Shown: positions 6,186 through 11,719 of the stretch, in pieces
Numbering within the stretch: the stretch's first letter is position 1
Layout of the letters: every line of letters starts with the position of its first letter
Translations under genes and position numbers: made by a program
Notes under the pieces: model-generated
Seen by the model: only the letters and a program-made list of their open reading frames with translations
Told to the model about the DNA's origin: nothing
The model's database searches: none
Origin: Spirochaetota bacterium
Lineage (GTDB): Bacteria; Spirochaetota; Spirochaetia; Sphaerochaetales; Sphaerochaetaceae
Direction: 5' to 3'
Assembly (NCBI GenBank): GCA_023401595.1
Contig: JAEXDQ010000056.1
Location: 1 to 11,719, forward strand
DNA: 11,719 nt

Positions 6186-7217
6186 CTATGACTTTTTGAT
6201 ACGGTACCGGGGTTCCGGTTCAGCGCTCTCTTCGATAAAGCCATCGGAACAGAGGGAACAAAGGCAGGTGTCAACCCGTTCAGGTTCGAAACCGGACAGC
6301 TCGTCCAATAATTGATTGCGGCTCAAGGCGCCTCGCTCGGAAAAGTGCAACAGCAACAGCCCGCGAAGTTGTCGGTTGGAGTTTTCGAAACGGGACTGCC
6401 TGGCGTAGTGGGCGCTACGGCGGTTCGCATTGGGAATCAGAAACTTGAGCAACACACCATAGTCCATCAACGCATAGTACCATGCACGGACATCATCGAC
6501 ATCGGCAAGCAGATCATCGAGCAAGGTGCGTAGAACCCTGTCATGAACCTGTTCCTGACCTGGGAAAAAACAGTGGAGCAAGACACGGCGGATATTGGTC
6601 TCCAGATAGATCGCAGGTTGGCCATAGGAGAACGCGCATACCGCGGCCGCGGTCGACGGCCCGACCCCCGGCAACGTGAGCAATTCGGCATAGTCGCAGG
6701 GAAGCTCCCAGCCCCACCGCTCGGAAGCGACGGCGACCTTGCGCAACGCAAGCGCCCGCCGGGGATAACCGAGCCCCTTCCAAAGAGCCAGCACCTCGTC
6801 CAAAGAAGAAGACGCCATCGATTCCCACGAAGGCCACTTGTCCAGAAACGCTTCGTATTTAGGCAAGACGCGGGAGGTCTGCGTCTGCTGAAGCATCACC
6901 TCGCTCAACAGAACGGGCCAAGTGGCACGGGTCTCCCGCCACGGAAACCGTCGGCCGAACTCGTTGTAGAACCGCCAGATCAGGGCGCTGAACTCGTGCC
7001 GGAGGTCAAGACACCCCGCATCGTCCAACGCCAGATAGTCAACAGGCGAAAAAAGATAGTCATAGGCGACGGAAAGAGATAGCGCCGGAAATTCAGCGGA
7101 CAGTCCCTTCGACACCTTGTCGGTCCTAAGTCTGGAAGCCGAACGTGAGGTAGAGGGGGAACAGGAAAATTCATCATGCTCGAAAAACTCCAGTTGCCCG
7201 GAATCAATGCGGGACAT
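6186..7217 (-). CDS. MutY-like HhH-GPD DNA glycosylase lacking the Fe-S cluster
   Basis: A 343-residue helix-hairpin-helix/GPD glycosylase closest to adenine glycosylase MutY, which removes A paired with 8-oxoG. RFPWRETRATWPVLLSEVML QQTQ includes the catalytic Glu106 (E. coli Glu37). LPGVGPSTAAAVCAFSYG is the hairpin at about 172-189. The next motif is YLETNIRRV, with Glu196 exactly where MutY has its catalytic Asp (Asp138 in E. coli, also 22 residues after the hairpin GVG). The four-Cys Fe-S motif is absent: after MDYGVLLKF comes NANRRSAHYARQSRF. There is no NUDIX-like C-terminal domain; about 60 residues resembling a winged helix end the protein. About 75 unassigned residues precede the catalytic domain. 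The ATG lies three bases after the AI-2E gene stop, with AAGGAG inside that gene's end. I recall related Fe-S-less proteins as a known clade; substrate uncertain. Confidence 0.85.
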   Translation of the reverse strand: MSRIDSGQLEFFEHDEFSCSPSTSRSASRLRTDKVSKGLSAEFPALSLSVAYDYLFSPVDYLALDDAGCLDLRHEFSALIWRFYNEFGRRFPWRETRATWPVLLSEVMLQQTQTSRVLPKYEAFLDKWPSWESMASSSLDEVLALWKGLGYPRRALALRKVAVASERWGWELPCDYAELLTLPGVGPSTAAAVCAFSYGQPAIYLETNIRRVLLHCFFPGQEQVHDRVLRTLLDDLLADVDDVRAWYYALMDYGVLLKFLIPNANRRSAHYARQSRFENSNRQLRGLLLLHFSERGALSRNQLLDELSGFEPERVDTCLCSLCSDGFIEESAEPEPRYRIKKS

Positions 7218-7220
7218 ACG

Positions 7221-8576
7221 CTATTCGTCAGCTCCTTCCGTCTTGGATTCCACGGAAGCATCTTGTTTCGGCTCAACCCGTTTCGAAGACTTCTGCCCCT
7301 TGCCGGCAGTATATTCGGGCATGATGAAGTCGTACATGCCTGATTCGACGTTACGGTCGGCGGTATGCCTGGCTGACTTGGATCCGGCATCGGCCGTAGG
7401 AACGGACTCGGAAGAGGAACTCTCAGGCTGGGGGGAACCATTGCGCTTGCCACGTCGCTCCTGCAACTTGGCCTTGCGCTTGGCTTTGGCCAAGGCCTTC
7501 TCCTCCTCGTACTGCCGGCGGTAGCTCTTACCGCTGCTGATAATGATGGCCACGGTCCGCAACGACTTCACATTGGCGCATATGATCTGCAGGACAGAGG
7601 TGATCGGAACAGCGAGGAACATACCCGCGATTCCCCAGATATACCCCCACAAAGAGAGCGCGACCAGGATGACGACAGGGCTGAGATTCAACTGAACCCC
7701 TTGCAACCGCGGGTCGATGATATTTCCCAAGACCATTTCTATGGAAATCATCAACACGGCGACATAGATGATCATGGCCCAGTCCGGAGCGAACTGGATA
7801 ATCGCCATAAGAATCGTCATTGTAGTGATGATGATCGATCCAATCGACGGGATGAAGTTCATTACAAAAGCAAGCACGCCCCAGAGGAACGCGAAATCGA
7901 GGCCGGTGACCAGCGCGGCGAGAAAAAACAGGACGCCTGTCGCGGCGCTGATCAACGCCTTGAGCAACAGGTATTTCGACACCTGGCGATTGACCCGTTC
8001 GAACAGCACGGCGACTTTCATCCCCTTGTGGTTGGACATGACTTTGAGCTTCGGAATCAACGACTGCCGTTCCAGAAGCAGGAAGAATACGAAGATATAG
8101 ATCAGCATCGCGTCGCTGGCGATGGATACAAATTTACCCGATACGCTGTAGAGGCTGTCCATCAGGATCTTCGCCCAGTTGAAATTGATCAGGGAAAGCA
8201 AGGTCCCCCCACCGATATCCACGTCGAACTTGTTTACAAGGAACTCCGTGAGCCAGCTGTCGATCATCGCCACACGGGGGATATAGTTCGGAACCTGCCG
8301 GACCAACGTATTGATCGTCATGACGAAGAACCATCCGCAGAGGAGGAAGAACACCAGCAACAGAGCCATGACAATCAGCGTGGACAGCCAACGGGGGAAC
8401 CGGAGCCGTTCCATACGATCCACGAACGGATTGCACAGCAGAAAACAGAAACAGGAAATGGCGAGCGGCAACGCAACCGTCTTCGCCGCCTTCAAGACAA
8501 AAAGGACAATGATGACAAGGATTATCCCGAGGAAAGTCTTGAGTGTCCGTTGCAGGTCCAAGGAGGTATCTTCCAT
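7221..8576 (-). CDS. AI-2E family (PerM/TqsA-like) membrane protein
   Basis: A 451-residue AI-2E family transporter-like protein, a broad family that includes TqsA (autoinducer-2 export), PerM and Na+/H+ antiporters, so the substrate cannot be assigned. Hydrophobic segments lie near 14-29, 33-50, 64-88, 150-169, 203-224, 227-250, 261-287 and 311-335. Family motifs are MNFIPSIGS (239-247) and VLGNIIDPRLQG (292-303), followed by LSPVVILVALSLWGYIWG. From about residue 350 there is a 100-residue polar tail, first Lys/Arg/Ala/Glu-rich, then Ser-rich, with a less biased island GMYDFIMPEYTAGKG. The start is set at ATG 8576, where similarity begins, although its Shine-Dalgarno is weak (GTGA); a TTG at 8612 is in frame. 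It is first of a two-gene unit with the MutY-like gene. Confidence 0.88.
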   Translation of the reverse strand: MEDTSLDLQRTLKTFLGIILVIIVLFVLKAAKTVALPLAISCFCFLLCNPFVDRMERLRFPRWLSTLIVMALLLVFFLLCGWFFVMTINTLVRQVPNYIPRVAMIDSWLTEFLVNKFDVDIGGGTLLSLINFNWAKILMDSLYSVSGKFVSIASDAMLIYIFVFFLLLERQSLIPKLKVMSNHKGMKVAVLFERVNRQVSKYLLLKALISAATGVLFFLAALVTGLDFAFLWGVLAFVMNFIPSIGSIIITTMTILMAIIQFAPDWAMIIYVAVLMISIEMVLGNIIDPRLQGVQLNLSPVVILVALSLWGYIWGIAGMFLAVPITSVLQIICANVKSLRTVAIIISSGKSYRRQYEEEKALAKAKRKAKLQERRGKRNGSPQPESSSSESVPTADAGSKSARHTADRNVESGMYDFIMPEYTAGKGQKSSKRVEPKQDASVESKTEGADE

Positions 8577-8631
8577 GTATTTCACTATAGTCCAGCTTGG
8601 AAAAAGCTTCAATATCTGTTATGACTACAAT
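8577..8631. promoter_or_regulatory. Divergent promoter spacer
   Basis: A 55-bp gap between the divergent AI-2E and TrmJ-like start codons, so promoters for both directions should lie in or overlap it. For the plus strand, TTGGAA (8597-8602) and TATGAC (8620-8625) are 17 bases apart, each matching four of six consensus bases. Transcription would then begin at or very near the ATG at 8632. No comparable pair was found for the minus strand. Confidence 0.35.
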
Positions 8632-9456
8632 ATGGACCACCAAGCAAATCTGGACCGAATCCAGATAGTTCTTGTAGAGACTCAGGACGGGGCGAACATA
8701 GGCTCTGTATGCCGTGCGATGAAGACCATGGGCATCACGCGGCTCGCTATCGTCGGAGACCGTATATATGATGAGAATCGCGTACGTACGCTCGCGCTCC
8801 ATGCAGCGGATGTCTGGGAGAACCATCGACGGTTCCCCACCCTGCGGGAGGCGTTGGCGGACAGCGTCCTGTCCGTCGGGGCGACACGCCGCAGGGGCAA
8901 GTTCCGCAAATTCTGCGCGGTCAGCCCGGAACAGCTGGCGCAACGGGTTTCGACTACAGGAGAAGGTATCGTCTCTATCGTTTTCGGCCGGGAAGCGGAC
9001 GGATTGACCGACGACGAGGTCGCGACCTGTTCCATGGTCGTGACGATTCCGACCAGTCCCCTGTTCCCCTCCCTCAACCTATCCCAGGCGGTACAGATCA
9101 TTACCTACACGCTGTACAACCAGATCAAACCATGGCCGATCGAAGCCTCCCCCGTCACCCAGCAACGGACCGAGGTCGCCGCACAACGGGTCATCGACAC
9201 CCTGGAGACGCTCCCCGACTATTTCAAGGGCGATGAGAAGAAATGGACGTACCGTTTCCTACGGGATGCGCTCGCAAGGGCGTCGCTCACAGAAAGTGAG
9301 GTTCAGAAAATGGAGAAGATTTTCGTAAAGATGACCCGCATCAGGAATTTCAAGGCATCGGCGGATGAAATCGCGGCAGCGGTCACAGACACCCAGGAGG
9401 CGTCGGCGAACGACGTCCGAAACAGCGAGGAGGCTTCCACATCGGGGAAAAGTTGA
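8632..9456 (+). CDS. trmJ: TrmJ/SpoU-family RNA 2'-O-methyltransferase
   Basis: A 274-residue SPOUT-class methyltransferase that would use S-adenosylmethionine to methylate a ribose 2'-OH in RNA. TrmJ itself modifies tRNA position 32, but the target here is inferred from the family only. The signatures are VETQDGANIGSVCRAMKTMG (about 15-34, with the conserved Asn-Ile-Gly), FGREADGLTDDE (118-129) and IPTSPLFPSLNLSQAV (139-154). The last two form the trefoil-knot SAM site. The region after about 170 is helical in character and ends in an Ala/Ser/Glu-rich tail. The ATG at 8632 is chosen because similarity starts just after it; the open frame upstream only overlaps the opposite gene. There is no Shine-Dalgarno before it, which fits a leaderless mRNA from the promoter proposed in the spacer. 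Confidence 0.85.
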   Translation: MDHQANLDRIQIVLVETQDGANIGSVCRAMKTMGITRLAIVGDRIYDENRVRTLALHAADVWENHRRFPTLREALADSVLSVGATRRRGKFRKFCAVSPEQLAQRVSTTGEGIVSIVFGREADGLTDDEVATCSMVVTIPTSPLFPSLNLSQAVQIITYTLYNQIKPWPIEASPVTQQRTEVAAQRVIDTLETLPDYFKGDEKKWTYRFLRDALARASLTESEVQKMEKIFVKMTRIRNFKASADEIAAAVTDTQEASANDVRNSEEASTSGKS

Positions 9457-9571
9457 TACAAAGGAACTACGCGCCTTGACCCGGCGATTGCGAAGCGAAC
9501 GTACATACGGTATGCAATTGGATACAGCGACGGCGCAAAAGCCGTGCGGCCAGAGAAGGAGATATCTAGAG

Positions 9572-10396
9572 ATGGACAGTACGAGACCAGCCTTCCTCTC
9601 CCCCATGCCCGTGGTCATCGCACATCGCGGCGACAGCATGCACTACCCGGAGAACACCCTTCCCGCCTTTCTCAGCGCAGTGAAGATGGGAATAGACGTC
9701 GTCGAAACCGACGTGCATCTGTCAAAGGACGGCGTGCTGGTCATCTGGCACGACCCGACGCTGGAGCGGAATACCGACGGTGCGGGACGGATCGAGGATC
9801 ATACCCTCGCCGAGCTAAAGCGTTTCGACGCTGGATATACATTCACCAAGGACGGGGGCAGAACATTTCCGTTCAGGGGGACGGGAGTACAACTGGCTAC
9901 GCTGGAGGAAGTCCTCCAAGCCTGCCCCGGACAGCGGTTCAACATCGACCTGAAGAGCAAAACCTCGGCGATCGTGGATGAGTTCATCAAAGTAATCCGG
10001 CGCAACAAGTCGGAAAACCGTGTCGTAGGCGCTTCGTTCCATATCTCGAACCTCAAGGCGCTGAGAGTGAAAGCGCCGGAGATACTGACCAGTATCACGA
10101 CGGTCGAAGTCCTCCGGTACCTGTTCCTCCAGAAAACGCACCTGCTGCCCAGACGTCTGGCGAAAGGAAGGCAGATCATCTTCCAGGTTCCAGTACGACA
10201 GTGGGGAATCGAGGTCATTACCCCGGGCTTCATCAAGGCGTTCCACGAACGGGGCGCGGTTATCCAGGTCTGGACGATCAACGATGAGTCGGAGATGCGG
10301 CGGTTGTTCGGCATGGGCGTAGACTCCGTCATGACCGACGATCCGGCTACCGTGATCAAGGTCGCCCAGGAGATGGGGTTGCGCAAGGCCCGATAG
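9572..10396 (+). CDS. Glycerophosphodiester phosphodiesterase
   Basis: A 274-residue GDPD-family TIM-barrel enzyme that hydrolyses glycerophosphodiesters from phospholipid turnover to glycerol-3-phosphate and an alcohol. Motifs in order are VVIAHRGDSMHYPENTLPAF (His18, Glu27), VETDVHLSKDG (Glu45, Asp47; metal ligands), WHDPTLERNTDG (His60, the second catalytic His), FNIDLKSK (Asp126) and, near the end, VWTINDESEMRRLFGMGVDS followed by VMTDDP. No signal peptide is visible, so it is probably cytosolic. The start is ATG 9572, with GAAGGAG ten bases upstream. The frame is open further upstream, but that part overlaps trmJ in another frame and lacks similarity. A 115-bp gap separates it from trmJ. 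TTGACC at 9476 could be a -35 box but no good -10 follows. Confidence 0.92.
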   Translation: MDSTRPAFLSPMPVVIAHRGDSMHYPENTLPAFLSAVKMGIDVVETDVHLSKDGVLVIWHDPTLERNTDGAGRIEDHTLAELKRFDAGYTFTKDGGRTFPFRGTGVQLATLEEVLQACPGQRFNIDLKSKTSAIVDEFIKVIRRNKSENRVVGASFHISNLKALRVKAPEILTSITTVEVLRYLFLQKTHLLPRRLAKGRQIIFQVPVRQWGIEVITPGFIKAFHERGAVIQVWTINDESEMRRLFGMGVDSVMTDDPATVIKVAQEMGLRKAR

Positions 10397-10413
10397 GCGC
10401 AAGAGCTTTTTTT
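10379..10413 (+). terminator. Intrinsic terminator overlapping the phosphodiesterase stop
   Basis: TTGCGC (10379-10384) pairs perfectly with GCGCAA (10397-10402) around a 12-base loop that contains the TAG stop. Seven T follow at 10407-10413, four bases after the stem. The gap to the T-run makes it imperfect, but position and composition fit termination before the DUF362 gene. Confidence 0.5.
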
Positions 10414-10448
10414 CAATTCAAGAACACATGATGCAAGGAGTCACGTAT

Positions 10449-11555
10449 ATGGAAGCTTCAAAAGTATATTTCACGAATTTGAGAACCGAGGTGGGAACCA
10501 GCCGGCTGACGAAACTGGAACGGCTGCTGCATCGGGCGGGAATCGACAAAATAGATATCAAGGACAAGTACGTCGCGATCAAGATTCATTTCGGGGAACC
10601 CGGGAACCTTGCGTTCCTACGCCCGAACTATGCGGCGACAGTGGTCAAGGTGATCAAGGAGCTTGGGGGCAAACCGTTTCTTACCGACTGCAACACCCTG
10701 TATGTCGGAGGACGCAAGAATGCGCTCGACCATATCGATTCCGCATATCAGAACGGGTACTCCCCCTTCGCCACCGGCTGTCACGTGCTGATCGCTGACG
10801 GGTTGAAGGGCACTGACGAGGCGCTGGTTCCCGTCGAAGGTGGCCTCTATGTCAAGGAAGCGAAAATCGGACGGGCCCTGATGGATGCGGATATCGTGAT
10901 TTCACTGAACCATTTCAAGGGACACGAAGGAACCGGATTCGGGGGAGCGTTGAAGAACCTCGGCATGGGAGGCGGTTCCAGAGCAGGCAAGATGGAGATG
11001 CACAGCGCAGGAAAACCCCATGTGGATACCGCTCTTTGCATCGGTTGCGGACGTTGTGCGAAGGTATGCGCCCATGACGCCCCGGATCTTTCCAGCGGCA
11101 GGGCCGTGATCGACCACGACAGATGCGTCGGTTGCGGCCGTTGTATCGGAGTCTGCCCCAAGGACGCAGTCCTGCCAGCCAGCGACGAAAGCAACGATAT
11201 TCTCAACTGCAAGATTTCCGAATATGCGAAGGCCGTGGTAGACGGCCGACCCAACTTCCATATCAATATCGTCATCGACGTCTCCCCGTACTGCGACTGT
11301 CACGGAGAGAACGATGTACCAATAGTTCCCGACGTAGGCATGTTCGCATCATATGATCCCGTCGCCCTGGATGTTGCCTGCGCCGACGCGGTGAACGCCC
11401 AACCGGTCATGCCGGGCAGCCACTTGGCAGAAATGCCCCACGAACACCATGACCATTTCACCGACAGCATGCCGTCCACAGACTGGCGCGCCGGTGTCGA
11501 ACATGCGCAGAAGATTGGCCTCGGTTCGACCGAATACACATTGATCACTATATAA
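10449..11555 (+). CDS. DUF362 protein with two [4Fe-4S] ferredoxin motifs
   Basis: A 368-residue DUF362-family iron-sulfur protein, probably cytosolic and redox-active; its biological role is not established. The N-terminal DUF362 region starts KVYFTNLRTEVGTS and includes KIHFGEPGNLAFLRPNY, FLTDCNTLYVGGRKNAL and a Gly-rich HFKGHEGTGFGGALKNLGMG. Two ferredoxin motifs follow: CIGCGRCAKVC (Cys197, 200, 203, 207) and CVGCGRCIGVCP (Cys226, 229, 232, 236), enough for two [4Fe-4S] clusters. DUF362 continues after them with DVSPYCDCHGENDVPIVPD and FASYDPVALDVACADA, so the ferredoxin module is inserted in the domain. A His-rich MPHEHHDHF lies near the C-terminus. The ATG at 10449 has AAGGAG nine bases before it; an in-frame ATG at 10428 has none. 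It lies after a terminator and so probably has its own promoter. Confidence 0.9.
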   Translation: MEASKVYFTNLRTEVGTSRLTKLERLLHRAGIDKIDIKDKYVAIKIHFGEPGNLAFLRPNYAATVVKVIKELGGKPFLTDCNTLYVGGRKNALDHIDSAYQNGYSPFATGCHVLIADGLKGTDEALVPVEGGLYVKEAKIGRALMDADIVISLNHFKGHEGTGFGGALKNLGMGGGSRAGKMEMHSAGKPHVDTALCIGCGRCAKVCAHDAPDLSSGRAVIDHDRCVGCGRCIGVCPKDAVLPASDESNDILNCKISEYAKAVVDGRPNFHINIVIDVSPYCDCHGENDVPIVPDVGMFASYDPVALDVACADAVNAQPVMPGSHLAEMPHEHHDHFTDSMPSTDWRAGVEHAQKIGLGSTEYTLITI

Positions 11556-11599
11556 GGGGTAGCCCTACGGTAGCCCAGGGGTAGCCCTACGGTAGCCCG
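11556..11599. repeat. Four-copy 11-bp-period repeat after the DUF362 gene
   Basis: Units GGGGTAGCCCT (11556-11566), ACGGTAGCCCA (11567-11577), GGGGTAGCCCT (11578-11588) and ACGGTAGCCCG (11589-11599) form an 11-base period and, at the next level, two 22-base copies. It begins directly after the TAA. Rotated to start at GGTAGCCC, it shares GGTNGYCC and the period with the array at 5892-6089. Confidence 0.85.
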
Positions 11600-11658
11600 C
11601 TGGCGGCTGGCCATGCGGACGCAGGGACGCGCCATGACGCCCGCGCCCCGCAACGGCG

Positions 11659-11719
11659 CCCCATGCCCCATGCCCCATGCCCCATGCCCCATGCACCATG
11701 CACCATGCACCATGCACCA
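11659..11719. repeat. 7-bp tandem repeat running off the window
   Basis: Five copies of CCCCATG (11659-11693) are followed by three of CACCATG (11694-11714) and a partial CACCA at the edge. The change occurs once and is kept in all later copies. No gene is visible; the minus-strand frame across it is a repetitive shadow. The full length is unknown. Confidence 0.95.

Noticed and set aside
7701..8624. 307-codon plus-strand open frame opposite the AI-2E gene
   Set aside because: An Asp/Glu/Gln/His-rich product typical of the antisense of hydrophobic membrane codons; it overlaps a clear family member.
11300..11713. Minus-strand frame entering from the 7-bp repeat
   Set aside because: The N-terminal part is a translation of the tandem repeats and the rest is antisense to the DUF362 gene.

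Overview
The window looks like the chromosome of a free-living, probably anaerobic bacterium. By eye the genes are moderately GC-rich and the spacers more AT-rich. There is no rRNA or other phylogenetic marker. The gene families (CobT/CbiR/CobU/CobS, a double-domain YdcZ/DUF606 permease, a TrmJ-type methyltransferase, a DUF362 ferredoxin and an ISL3-like transposase end) would fit a spirochaete of the Sphaerochaeta type or another gut or sediment anaerobe. That placement is a guess from gene content.

Layout. Genes from about 97 to 8576 read on the minus strand and genes from 8632 to 11555 on the plus strand. They diverge across a 55-bp spacer at 8577-8631. At the left edge, the last 39 codons of an ISL3-like transposase (1-120, plus) sit against a dicarboxylate symporter gene (minus) that lost its 3' half to the insertion.

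Positions 4563 down to 994 hold a cobamide cluster in the order cobT, cbiR, cobU, cobS. Two of its three junctions are ATGA stop/start overlaps. Together the products can cleave an acquired cobamide (CbiR), activate a new lower ligand (CobT), make GDP-cobinamide (CobU) and join the two (CobS). This is a salvage and remodelling pathway; no corrin-ring synthesis genes are in the window. The cbiR-cobU junction is a 185-bp spacer carrying short GTATAC-centred direct repeats. Upstream lie a DMT/YdcZ-type permease, then a spacer with eighteen copies of an 11-bp tandem repeat. An AI-2E-family membrane protein and a divergent MutY-like glycosylase follow as a close two-gene unit (8576 to 6186). The glycosylase has Glu at the catalytic Asp position and no Fe-S cluster cysteines.

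The plus-strand part holds a TrmJ-like RNA methyltransferase, a glycerophosphodiester phosphodiesterase with a likely terminator, and a DUF362 protein with two [4Fe-4S] motifs. The right edge is intergenic and contains two more tandem repeats. One again has an 11-bp period and shares a GGTNGYCC core with the repeat at 5892-6089. The other is a 7-bp repeat that runs off the window.

The points most worth following are the clustered cobamide-remodelling genes, the altered glycosylase, and the family of 11-bp extragenic repeats.
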